Positions 1 to 12,700 of a stretch of DNA of 64,000 nucleotides are shown piece after piece. The notes beneath the pieces were generated by a model, which was not told where the DNA came from, did not search any database, and worked only from the letters and a program-made list of their open reading frames with translations. The DNA lies in contig CM068552.1 in NCBI GenBank assembly GCA_035048495.1, forward strand, positions 26,476,154-26,540,153. The letters are read 5' to 3'. The DNA is from Euptelea pleiosperma. Lineage: Eukaryota > Streptophyta > Magnoliopsida > Ranunculales > Eupteleaceae. The position numbers and the translations under genes were made by a program. Numbering within the stretch: position 1 is the first letter of the stretch; each line of letters opens with the position of its first letter.

Positions 1-84
1 GAGAAGGTTTGTTTGGTGAAACAAACTCGAGAGCAAATATGATAGCGAGGAAACTAAGTGCAAAATGAAGTATCTAATAGACAT

Positions 85-263
85 GAATTGAAATGGTGAA
101 TCAACGGTTGATTAGGGTTAGGGTTTGGTTCTAGGGTTTGAGAGAGAGAGAAGAGAGAAAAGGAGAGCATGCGACTCGGATATTATTATTTATACTAGGG
201 AACTATTACATGGACAAATTCCCATACACAAAAAACTGTAAAGAAAATACTACTATGATAACA
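85..263 (-). repeat. 3' LTR of copia element 1
   Basis: Ends at 263 (gataaca) against the purine-tract complement ctccccctcaagttgg. The body shares 'agggttagggttt', GA-rich and 'gagcatg' segments with the LTR at 25149-25346, placing both elements in one family. The outer boundary (about 85) is set by that similarity only. Confidence 0.6.
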
Positions 264-451
264 CTCCCCCTCAAGTTGGTATGTAGATATCTATCATGCC
301 CAACTTGCTGAGACACCAGTGTAGCTAATTACATGGAACTCCTATAGTGAATACATCTGTTACCTACTCCTCAGTCTTCACAAATGGGAGTACAAACTTC
401 CCCAGAACAATCTTCTCCCGTATAAAGTGTCTGTCCACTTCAATGTGTTTT

Positions 452-1349
452 TTTTTTTTTTTGATAAGTAAAAATTATATTAAAGGGACCGAAGCCAAGG
501 ATACAAGCAGCCAAGGGAAGAAGGTCGAGATGACCTCCACAACGGCCCAAAAAAACAAAAAGGAAATAAGACTCTATGCACTTCCTTCCTTAGTACATAA
601 TTGCTCCCAACGGAAAACGAAGTCTTCGAAAAACAAGCCCCTGCACTCTGCTGCCCCTTCGACCACATGAAGATTAGCCCCTTGATGTTTAGAATGATCG
701 ACATCAAATCCACTTGTCTACCTTCAAAGACCTGCTGGTTCCTTTCCTTCCAGATGCCCCATATAATTGCGAAAGGGCTCATTCTCCAAAGCACTAGCAT
801 TGGAATTCCAACTAAGAAGAAGACCCATGATCGACTCTGGCATGGCCCACCTTACCCCGAATTCTAGAAAGAAAGCATTCCAAATCTTAGAAGCCACCTC
901 ACAATGTAAGAGAAGATGATCCACTGATTCCCCGTTTGCTCTGCACATCCAACAATATTGCACCATAGTAAAACCTCTAGCCATCAAATGGTCGATGGTG
1001 AGGATTTTGTCTAGAGACGCTTCCCAAGCAAATAAAGCAACTTTAGAAGGTATCTTAGTTCTCCATACCATGGAGACTGGAAAAGGAACACCTTCTGTTC
1101 TTCTTATCTCCGTATAAAAGGATTTTATTGTGAAAGCTCCCCCTTTAGTCCAGATCCAAACTCTTTTATCCCTCACCTGCGGTCTTAAGTGAATATCTTG
1201 TAGTCTGACTAACAATCTAGAGAGAGGGTCAATCTCCCAATCGTTTATATTTCTTCTGAAACCCAAATTCCACCCTCCTCCCTCTCCTAACTGGAAGCAA
1301 TCGTGAATAGACCCCATTTTCCTGTCCGGAATGGAAAACAACCCCTTAT
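452..1349 (-). mobile_element. LINE (L1-type), 5'-truncated, inserted in copia element 1
   Basis: Flanked by a direct repeat at 432-451 and 1350-1369 (TGTCCACTTCAATGTGTTTT; the last Ts merge with the poly-T). The complement of the poly(A) tail is at 448-462. The minus-strand frame 724-1290 encodes the zf-RVT domain and tail of a plant LINE ORF2 (FAWEASLDKILTIDHL, WMCRANGESVDHLLLHC). About 0.9 kb remains of an element usually about 6 kb. Target-primed insertion is clear; it postdates copia element 1. Confidence 0.92.
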
Positions 1350-2820
1350 TGTCCACTTCAATGTGTTTTACTCGATCATTCCGAACTGGATTGTGAGCAA
1401 TGCTGATTGCTGCCTTGTTATCATAATACATGCTCACTGAGCCAGTAACATGGAATCCTAGTTTCGTTACTAGGATCTTCAACCATAACATCTCACATAA
1501 ACCACGGGCCATAGCATGAAACTCAACCTCTACATTGGATCTAGCAACCACAGGTTGCTTCTTGCTTCTCCATGTCACAAGATTGCCCCCAACAAAGGTG
1601 CAATACCCTGAAGTGCATCTTCTGTCATCTTTGGCACCTGCTCAGTCTACATCAGTGTATGACTCCACTCTCATGTGACCATTTTTCTTGAAGAGAAGTC
1701 CTCTCCTAGTGTAGGATTTGAGATACTTCAAAATCCTATGTGCTGCCTGAAAGTGGGTGATATACTAGCTGATCGTGCTGACTGCATATGCAATATTTGA
1801 TCTAGTCAGAGAGATATATATCAACCTCCCTACTAGTCTCAAAAAGCTCTCAACATCTTTCAGTAACTCACCCATTGTCTCACCTAGCTTGTGATTCTGT
1901 TCTATAGGAGTGTCCACTGGCCTAGCCCCAAATTTTCCAGAATCCTTCAGTAGATCAAAGACATACTTCCTTTGAGAGATGAAGAGCTCCTGACGTGATC
2001 TTGCAACCTCTATGCTTAGAAATTACTTTAGGGGTCCTAGATCCTTTGTCTTAAATTCTCCAACAAGATGTCTTTTCAGCTTTGTAACTTTGTCAGCATC
2101 ATTGCCGATCACAATGATGTCATCCACATAGACAATGAGAGCAGTGGTGCCCTTCCCATTGTGCTTCATGAATAATGTTTGATCAACTTGGCTTTGGGTG
2201 TAGCCTAGGTTCTTTATTGCCTGGGTAAAGCTTTCAAACCATGCTTTAGGAGGCTGCTTAAGCTCATACAGGGATTTCTTCAGTCTGCACACTTAGCTTC
2301 CATCTCCTGCTGGTATGAATCTTGGAGGAGGAACCATGTGCACCTCCTCCTGTAAATCTCCATGAAAAATGCATTTTTCACATCTAGCTGATGTAGAGCT
2401 CACGACTGGTTATCAACAAGATAAATGAGCACCCATATGGTGTTCATTTTTGCAATTGGAGCAAATGTCTCCACATGTCAATGCCATATGTCTGTGAGTA
2501 TCCTTTGGCTACTAGTCTTGCCTTATACTTCTCAACTGACCTGTCAGCCTTGTCTTTTATGGGGTACACCCATATGCATCCCACTGGCTTCTTTCCTCTA
2601 GGCCAATCCCCCATTTCCCAAGTATGATTCTTTTCTAAGGTCTCCATCTCTTCAACCATGGCATCCTTCCACTCAGGGTGCTGAAGTCCTTCTGACACAG
2701 AGGGAGGAAGGTATAAGAATGGTAGACAACGAAGTAACAATGACCTATAGGATGGATACAAAGACTCATACAAAACAAAGTTGCTTATAGGGTGTTGAGT
2801 ACAACTTCTCTTACCCTATC

Positions 2821-3706
2821 ATGTTTTCATCAGGTTCTTGAGGGATGGATCTAGGTGAATCCATGGCTGGACCCTAATTTACAGGCTTAAACCTTTATAA
2901 AAAAAAAATAGGCTTAAACCTTTATCTAGATCCAATTTGAACTCAGAAATTGGGACCCGCATCTGACCCATATTACAAATTCAATAATAAGGTCCAAAGT
3001 CCAAATAAAATCTAATATGTGAACCAAATATTTGTTGGATCTGGATGCCTTTTGTTAATAATTGTAAAACGGTATTTAAAAGAACTTCACGTGATCTCAG
3101 TCAGATCCCATATACTGACCTGTTTTTGAAATCGAATCCTAAATTAAGGATCCTTATTTGTAAGAATGGATATGGATCAGTTTGATAATTGGATCAGACC
3201 CACTCAATTTCATTGCCTAATTTTGATTGAGCGAAGTTGAATGACATTTTTTTTCCAGTGCTTAGTTTCTAAATCATGATGGTGAATTAGTATACATGGT
3301 AATGAGTGGTATATAGCACTTTGAATCTGTTTCTTGCCACTATTCAATGACCTCACGTATGCTGTTTATTGTTAACCTAAGTTGTACATATGGCCGTTTA
3401 AAATGTCTTGAGAATCTTCTAGGAATTTATTTGTTTAAATTTTCTGAAGTCAATGAGGTTGTTTTGCTCCTTTTTGGATTAATTGGTGTGGTAAAGTGCC
3501 TAGTTCTGTAGAATGTTCTAATGTTTGTTCTTTGGGATTTTAACTTTGTTCATTGTGGCACTGTTGTTCTCTCTTTCCGTTGTATCCTGTTGTTTATTTT
3601 CGATTTTTTTATCTCCTGTAGTTCTCATTATAATTTTTTTTACCATTTGACAATACAATTGCACCGATGTTGGCATAGAAATTTTTTTATTGGTTTAAAA
3701 CTACAG
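2821..3706. other. TOL intron, no gene recognised
   Basis: AT-rich sequence without a supported frame. I looked for the missing first TOL exon (DWAxNIEICD-type motif) on the plus strand and did not find it. Confidence 0.6.
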
Positions 3707-3785
3707 GCAAGCAAAGGATGCCTTGAAGATACTTAAGAAGCGCCTTGGAAGTAAAAACCCCAAAATACAACTTCTTGTTCTTTTT
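3707..3785 (+). CDS. TOL: TOL exon (VHS domain part 1)
   Basis: After acceptor ctacag, one base completes a Gly codon begun in the missing exon, then [18 protein letters not shown] follows and the exon ends LLVLF in phase 0 at donor gtgagt. It matches the VHS helix that begins after the HDPGQAKD motif of the family. The preceding exon was not found between 2820 and 3706. Confidence 0.93.
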
Positions 3786-6700
3786 GTGAGTATTTTATAT
3801 TTCACTCTTACAGTTTAAATGATGGGTTGTTGCTTGCTTGTTTATGTGAAAAATTGGGGATGTTCTAATAAGAAAGAACATTGTATTTATTGTAGCATCT
3901 AGCATGTAACTGTGTAATTGTGTATTTCCCACTGTTTATGGTGGATAGCAAGATAATCCTAATAGAGACTAGAGAGTTGGTGATTAGTTTGGACAACTTC
4001 ACAATGCCTTTTCTCACACGTCTTTAATATGTAGTAATATGTTGAATTATTAGGGGAACTTCCTCCCTCTACTAGGAGGTAGTTCTGCCCTTTCTTTTTT
4101 TTTTTTGGGATTTTTTTCCTTTGTTAATGAAATATACACATTTATCAAAAAAAAATCAAAAATCATATGCCTCAGTCAAATTGTTGCATTTTCACAAATT
4201 TTACTCTTTCATGATATTATAGCATGCTTTGTGTCCCATAGAGCCCGCGCCATGTTTAGATTCTCCTATGTCCCTTCTCCCAGGTCTCTCCTTTATCTTA
4301 TTTTCATCTTTTCTCCATCCTTTTCTTTTATTTTTCTTTTACCCCTTGCTGCATTCTCCAAATACCAAATTCCTAGCATTTGCCTCATTGAACCAATGCT
4401 CTAACTATGGGTCAAAACTCTAACCGGACCCAATCCCTTAGGGTTTTCTCTGTTAAATCCTATGCTTAACTTCTCATTCCTCACAATATCCTAAACTTAT
4501 ACCCCAAAAATACCAAAACTCTTAACCTTCGGCTTTAAGACTAATGCTCTAACCAACTAGCTATGAGATCTATACCCTACTCTTAACCCTAACCCTAACA
4601 GAAAAAAGAAAGCACTTGATCATGACCACCTTTCTTGGATCAATCTACTCTCTCTAAGGATGGCTTGCTGATGTGCTCACTAAACACTTCCACGACATCG
4701 TCATCATTGGACTTTTTGCAAGTTGAGCACTTATTCAACAGTTAACTTTGGGGTTGGCAGTGGGCTTGGTGTCAATAGATGATTTGCAGTTTCTTCTTTT
4801 ATCTATGTTTATATATTTTATATCTACAATGCCTAAGGGCATTGTCTTTACGCATCCTGTACTCTATATGCTAATACCATATGCCAAGTCATAAATTTTG
4901 GGCTTTCGAATTTATGTTCTTATAAGAATTCTGTAATATGATGTTTGTTGTGGAAATTGCTGATCCAGGTGTTAGAGACTCTCAGTAAAAATTGTGGGGA
5001 TAACGTGTATCAGCAAATCATTGAGCGTGATCTCTTACATGAAATGGTCAAAATAGTGAAGAAGAAGGTGGCCTAGTTCTACATGCCTTTGATTTATATC
5101 TTGCTTTGTGCTCTGTTATAAATTCAATTCTCTTGTTCTGATTTCTTCAAATTTCATGTCTGCAGCCAGACTTAAATGTAAGGGAAAAGATATTGATTCT
5201 AATAGATACATGGCAAGAAGCTTTCGGGGGACGTGGAGGAAGGTATCCCCAGTACTATGCTGCATATCATGAACTGAAGGTGCTAACATCAAACTTTTTC
5301 TTTGTTCTGCTTTTGTTAGCTTGGGATTTGTTTTTATTTTTATGTTTTTATGAGTAATTAATATATTGATCAAAAGGGGCGAACCCCACCAAATACAAGC
5401 AGGAAGGGCCTTCAAGAGGAAGCCCACAACACTGGTCAAGCTACTAATCTCAAGGGAGAGGAACCTCCAAGCATCTCTTCCCATCTAAAAACAAAATCAT
5501 CAAAAAAGCACCCTTTGAACTCAGAACAAGAAAAGGACCACAGATAAAAAAGGGTTTTGATACTCGACACCACCATAGGGATGTCTTGTTCTTTGCCTTC
5601 AAAGATATGGGAGTTTTTCTCCTCCCAAACTGCCCACATAATATCAAAAGGAAGAATACGCCATAGGTATCACCCTCTCCCACTGAACGCCTCCGAAGCA
5701 CATCCTTGAACTAGATTGATCACATGACCTGGGATCACGTAATCTATGCCGAATAGGGAGAAGAAAATCTGCCACAATGTGAATGTGAAGGAGGAATGAA
5801 TCAATAGGTGCTCCACCAATTCTGCATTGGACTTACATAAGGAGCACCTATTTGGTAACATCATTCATCCACTATTCAGGTGATTTACTGTCGAAATCTT
5901 ATCCAATATATCTGTCCAAACGAAGAAAAGCACTTTAGACGAGACGGGAACTCCCCACACCAAAGCGACATGAAAAAATGATGGACCCCTCGGACATAGA
6001 CAAGAGTAGTAGGAGCTAACTAAGAATACTCCTATGGGGTCCCACCATTCCCTTCCATCTGGTTCTGCAGTCAACAAAGGAGCATCCCCCACTCTTGACA
6101 GAAGAGAGCCAACTCACTCTACCTCCCAATCATTAAGGTTTCTTCTAAAGCCAAAGTTCCATGCTACTTCGTTTTCCATCCTCGTCTTGCAATCTTGAAT
6201 TTTAGCCCCTTTAAGATCAGATAAGTGGTAAAGGGAAAAGAGTCCTGCAACGGTTCTTTGCCATACCAAATGTTCTCTCAAAAGCACACTTTGTCACCTC
6301 TCCCTACTCTAGAATGGATCCTCTTCCTGAAGCTCTCTCAGTTCCTCAATATTCCTTGCCATGGACTAGTCCCATAGGATGTTAACACCTGGAACTACCC
6401 CTCACACTCTGTATCTCCCCATATTTGCCTCCAGCAACTTTTCGCCATAGGTTGTCATCTTCCTCCCCAAACCTCCATAGCCATTTCCTAAGAAGTGCCA
6501 TATTCATGTCTCAGAAATGACGAAAACCCAAGCCGCCATCCTATTTTGACTTATCTTCCCCCACTCCACCAGATGGAATTTGTGATCTCGTCGTGCTGCC
6601 CTTCCCACAAAAAGTCTCTCATCTTCTTTTCCATGTCCCGAGCCACTCTAGTCGGAATGGAAAACAGAGACAAGTAGTGGATAAAACGGCTAGATAGAGT

Positions 6701-9700
6701 ATTGATAAGGGTTACCTGGCCCCATTTCGAGAGATACCTCTTTTTCCACACCGCTAACCTTCTACCAACCCGTTCCACAACTGGATCCCATATCAATTTT
6801 ACCTTGTTTTTGTCTCCCAAAGGTAGTCCCAGGTACGAGGTAGTCAAACTACCCACCTTACAGCCCAGACTCATCGGCAAGGCCCTCAGGTCAGCCGCCT
6901 CTCCCACCCCAAGCACCTCACTTTTGTCAATATTGATCCGCAACCCTGATATGGCTTCAGAGCATCGCAATATACATCTTTATACCTCAACTGTATGTGT
7001 GAAGCATTAGCGAAAAAGATCTTGTCGTCTGCAAACGAAAGGTTAGATATCATAGGACCATTGCTACTCGTTTGGAATCCTTCAATGAACCCTCCTTCAA
7101 CTGCTTTGCTTGTCATCCTCCCCAAAGCCTCTACCACTATCACGAACAAAAATGGGGACAAAGGGTCTCCTTGCCTCAAACCCCTCGAACTTCTGAAGAT
7201 TCCTGTAGGCGAACTATTCACTAAGATAGAAAAGGAAGCCAAGGAAATGCACTTCTGAATCCATTTCCTCCACTTTGAATCGAAGCCCATCCTCTGTAGC
7301 ATATACTCTAAAAAGTCCCAACACACATGGTCATACGCTTTCTCCATGTCAACTTTGGATAATGCAAACCACACCCCTAATCCCCTTCTCTCTGTATGTT
7401 GATGGTTTTTAAAGGGTGAAGGGTAGGCCAACAAGGACATCAATTGAGGTATTGAGAGCAGATTTGAGATAGCGCCTTAACAGAAGGCATGGCTTTAGAT
7501 AGAATTGAATAGAAGAATAAGATTCTTGCAGAGGACCACATAAATTGGGAAGATGATGATGATGATCCCACACCTAATTCATGGATGTATATCAAAAATT
7601 GAGTTACAATTGAAAAAACATGAATGAGAAAACTGAGCATGTCTTTTTTCCTTTGTATGAGTTTAGTTTGTGTTATTGGAAAATAAATATAGGGTAGGTC
7701 TCTTTTGGCAGAAAAAACAGGTGGGGGCATTTTTTTATTTGAAACAAGCAAAGTATAGAGGGGAAAATGGATCCAAATGCCACTTTTAAGGTCTCAGTTT
7801 AGATATAATATTACATTACCTTAAGTATCAGTGCAATTTTTATTAATAGGTATCAATGCATATGTACAATACACATCAATAGGTTCGAATATGGTTCAAT
7901 ATGTAGTCATAGAATGAATCAAAATTCCTCTTTTAAGGTCTTAGTTTCAATATAGTATTATGTACTGTAACGTATATGTAAGAAGTAAAGTCCTAGGGTT
8001 TGTGAGAAGAAAGAGAATAGAAGAGAAAAGAAAAAGAGAGAGAGTCACAAACTCAGATAGTTTGGCCTCCTCATTGTGATATATATACTAGTCACTTAAG
8101 CGGTGTGGGCCCACTTACATTAATAGAACATACGGGGCCAACACTTTACATAAAGCCCAACTATGTAAATAAACATAAAGTAAATAAACTAAGAACTCTA
8201 ACAGTATACTTATAAAAAAAAATGTACTGTAACGTATGAATGCATAATGTACAATACACACCAATAAGTTATGATATGGTTTAATATGTTGCCATACTAC
8301 TTGATACCTTTGCAATATGGCACTTAATCATCCTGTAATGTAAGATAAGTATTGATATTTTAAATCATCACAAAGAGGCTTGGTGCTTGTATTAATAACT
8401 TCTAGCATGTATTGATTGCGGTGAGGATTTGTCTTTCCTAGTGATGCCTAGATACAAGGTCTTGTGCTTGTGTAAATGAGGTCTAGGTTATGATTGTTGA
8501 GTACTTGAGACTGAACATATTTCATACTATTGCAAGTAGCACTTAAATGAGTTTCCCTACTTGCATAGTTGCATATTCCTATGCACAAGGTTCTAAACCT
8601 CAACTACGTCCTAAACTTTGGTCATTAAAATTCAAAATTAATTCGGGAAAGTTCAATTTGGTTCAGAGAATTTCCATAAAAACTTGTCTACTTAGGGAAG
8701 TTTGGAGAATTTTTTGCCAATTTTTTTAGAAAAATGTACCATAAGAATATGATAAAACAAACATGATAACACACTTATAACTCATTATATCACAAAAAAG
8801 AACCATTTGGAGCAATAAATATAAGATCAATAGCGTTTTACACATTTTATTTTTATCATTTTATTGTCTTTATTTTTTCACACATTGATGCAAGTATTTG
8901 AAGTACTAAGAATCTAAGAGCCAAAATTTATAGTTAATTGCTCAAAATAATTTCATTTAGTTACGTAAAAGCCAAAAATAGCTTACTTATGACATGGGGA
9001 GGTCATGTCCACATGGATCTACAACTATGTTAAATGGACACTTCTAAATGGGGAAGTACCTATGTTGACACAGATTATGATGCAACCGTTCTAAATTATA
9101 TTTTTTTTTCCTTGCAAGATAATAATTAAATTTGCCATAAGTTATGATTTCTACATTTTACATTTGAAGTTTTGTATGCAATAAATATAAGATTATATAT
9201 ATGTACTCTCATGTTATTAAGCAGTGTTTTTAAACGCTAAGGCGTGAGGCGAGGCACTTCATTAGCCAAAGTGATGCAGGACTAATGATATGATCCTAAC
9301 TAATGACGCTGAGATTAATTAAAATTATTAGTAACACCAACAAATATAATAGAACAACTAAGCATCATGCAAATCAAATAAAATTCATTCTGGTTCTTAT
9401 GCAAAATCAAGATCATGCCACAGTGCTGCAGTACAAACCTAACAAAATTAATAAGCTAAGATTTACGAAAGTCTGGCTTCTACTAGCCCAGGGAATCGAT
9501 CCAATAATCAACAAAGAAGTCTTGTTCACAATTTAGGGTTTCGATAAATAGTTCAAGGCCCAAATAAAGTTGACAAGTGGGTTTCAGCATGCATATGGGT
9601 TAGATAGTGATAAGTCACATTCACACAAAATTTCCAGCAACTATTTAACTGATTTTAAAGCTTGCACATACTTCCAAAAGAGAAAGTAAGGTTAATAGGA

Positions 9701-12700
9701 CTTTGAGAATAGGAGTTGGGTTGAAAATAGGTTCGGGTAGTATGCATGGTGTTGACTTGGGGTTCGGCTAAAGGAGGGATGAACAGTGTTCGGTGAATAG
9801 TGCACCGTGAACAGTGTTTGGTGAACAGTGCACTGTGAACAATGTTCGGTGAACAGTGCACGTGAACAGTAAACTACAAAAAAAAGATCAAGAGAGGTGG
9901 AAGATGAAGGGTCAAACCAGAAAGTCAAGGAGAATACCTAGAAGTAATGGTGGGAATCGCTCCCTTGGTCTCACACCAATCCTGTCGCAGGGACCATACT
10001 CAAAATCATGCAAGTAATCTTCATTTATTCATCATCTCAAAAGTTCTCCTTACAAAGGTATATAAAGGGCTCTACTTAACCTAAACTAAACCTCAACCGT
10101 AGGATATGATCCAATGGTTGAAGTTATAACCCAACATAAACAACTAAAGAAACCAAAAAGACCAATACGTCTTCAAATAATGTCCCAAGCTTGTGTGCCT
10201 AGCATGGGACGTCCTACATAGACAACACCTATAAAAAAACATAAAATAACTTAACAAAAATGGAAATAACATAGAGATGATCGTTGAGGCCCTCTGATGC
10301 TCCTGATCGATCCTAATGTGCTCTGGTACTCCCCCGATGCTCTTAAATCCTCCATGTGCACACATCTACCCAATGTGGGGTCTTCTATGATGTGTCATGT
10401 GTACACATAGGTCTTCAATAAGCCATGTTATCATCCCACAATGATAAGTGGGCTTGCTGCTTCTTCTTCTTGCGCCTCTGGTAAACCCTATACGGCTGGA
10501 TGTCCGCATCAACTCTACTCGGCTGAAAAGAACTTGACTCCGTCGAGTTACGGCTATGATACTACTCTAACATGTCCGAATCAATGCGCTGCAACTCCTT
10601 ACCTGTAATCCAAGTACACTCTGACTCTGGCCTGCGTCTCCACTGAACGAGATACTTTTGGTATCCCCCTTGGTTGGTGGAGACCACTGATCTTCCAAGA
10701 TATTCTTGATGACTTCCCTGTACTGAGATATAGGTGGGGGAGGTGGTAATGGTAGGGGATGTGGGTCAGGGTCAAGGGTGGTCGTGGAATCCATGAAAGG
10801 ATTGGGTACGGTTGCTGGACCTAGAAAGGGAACAAGGTCTTCTACATTAAAGATTGGACTAATGCCCATGCCTTGTGGAAGTTCCAGAACATACGCGTTA
10901 GAACCAGATCGCTTAAGAACTTTGTAGGGTCTGGCACTACGAGCGTTTAGCTTCTTCGCAACCCCTTGTGGGAGTCGCTCAGGTCTAATCCGTACCATGA
11001 CATAATCACCAACCTGAAATTCTTTGAACCTGCGATGTGAATTAGCTGCAATTTTATATTTATCATTGTTCAAAGTAATTTTGCGTTTAATCTCAGCATG
11101 CAATGAATGGATGTGCTGTGCAAATGCATCTTCCGACTCTGATGACCTGTGTGTAGCTGCCATGGGGATAAGAACTACAAGTGTTCTAGGCTTGTACCCA
11201 TGTACGACTTCGAATGGACTCATGCCTATTGTTCTATTGACAGAATTGTTATATGCAAACTCAGCTAAAGGCAAAACAGAATCCCAAGTCCTAATGTGAT
11301 CACCAACCAGACACCTCAATAAGTTCCCTAGACTCCTGTTCACAGCTTCGGTCTGACCATCCGTCTGGGGGTGTAGGCTGAAGAGAATTGAAGTCTAGTT
11401 CCCATCATGTGCCAAAGTGTCTTCCAAAAATAGCTAACGAACTTCACATCCCGGTCAGACACAATGGATTTTGGCAAGCCATGGAGACGAACAATTGACT
11501 CAAAGAACAACTTCGCAATTTTAGACGAGTCAGAAGTTTTGGAGCAAGGTAGGAAGTGGGCCATTTTAGAAAAATGGTCCACGACAACAAAGATGGAGTC
11601 GTGCTTCCTGATAGTCTTGGGAAGCCCTAGCACGAAGTCCATACTGATGTCCTACCACGGAGAATGTGGCTCTGGCAATGGGGTGTACAACTCAGTATTC
11701 TGCTTACGTTGCTTTGCCAGTTGACATGTGCGACACTGCCTAATAATCTTGGCAACATCTCGCTGGAGACTTGGCCAATGAAATCTATCCTCAACAAGGG
11801 CTATGGTTTTGTCACAACCAAAGTGACCGGCGACTTCACCCATGTGAAGTTCCCAAACGAGAAAGTCTCGTAGGGATGTGCAAGGAATACAAAGCCGAAG
11901 GCCCTTGAATAGGAAGCCATCCTGCAGGGCATACCCCCGGTCGTCTCTCACTTGGTCACCCAAGAGTGACGTGTACAACTCCCCAAAATCTGGGCACGTA
12001 GGATACTCGTCCTTCAATCGCTCAAACCCAGTGACCTTGACGCTCATAGTGTGCAACAATGCCACTTTACGACTCAGTGTGTTTGCAGGCTTGTTCTCGA
12101 CCCTTGCCTTGTGCTTCAGCACAAATGAATATTCTTGAAGAAGTTCAACCCACTTAGCATGGCGAGGGTTTAACTTCTTCTGTGAACTGAGGTATCGCAG
12201 GGCCTCATGGTCGGAGAATAGGACGAATTCTTGCGGTAAAAGATAGTGTCTCCAATATCGCAATGACTGGATTACCGCATAGAATTCTTTGTCATAGGTG
12301 GAATATTTTTGCCTTGCGTCATTTAATTTTTCGCTGAAATATGCAACAGGATGATTCTCTTGGCTTAATACTCCGCCTATGCCTACGCCAGACGTGTCAC
12401 ATGCCACTTCAAAGACTTTGGAGAAGTCAGGAAGGCGCATGACAGGAGCGTCAGTCATCCGAGACTTCATCTCCCTAAAGGCTCTCGACGTGGCGTTTTT
12501 AAACTCCCCTTTTCTTATACAATCGGTGATGGGAGCCATGATGGCACTAAACCCGCGGATGAAACGATGATAGAACGTTGCTAGTCCATGGAATTTGCGA
12601 ACCTCGTGAATAGTTTGTGGCTCACGCCACTCCACTATGGGTCTCACCTTTTTAGGATCCGTAGACATACCCTCTGAAGACACAACAAACCCCAAGAAGA

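Larger units (their letters stand above)
1..2820 (-). mobile_element. Ty1/copia element 1, 5'-truncated, interrupted by a LINE
   Basis: Reading on the minus strand: RT N-terminal part (GKKPVGCIWVYPIKDKAD, about 2444-2820), RT core with IVYVDDIIV (about 2023-2292), RNase H ([20 protein letters not shown], about 1350-1580), a polypurine tract next to 264-280, then the 3' LTR. Gag, protease and integrase are absent; homology stops near 2820. Frames are broken by stops and shifts. It lies in the intron upstream of the first visible TOL exon. Confidence 0.9.

Noticed and set aside
2821..3706. Possible first TOL exon
   Set aside because: No sequence encoding the expected VHS N-terminal motif and no suitable ATG-donor pair; the exon is probably left of the window.
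3521..4423. Short open frames with hydrophobic or pyrimidine-biased translations in the TOL intron
   Set aside because: They follow T-rich runs, overlap splice sites of the TOL gene, and have no family resemblance.
4580..4605. 'accctaaccctaac' as interstitial telomere
   Set aside because: Only two or three units; common in plant introns and UTRs.
9779..9875. Regularly spaced repeats resembling a CRISPR array
   Set aside because: Units are contiguous without unique spacers and lie in a plant LTR.
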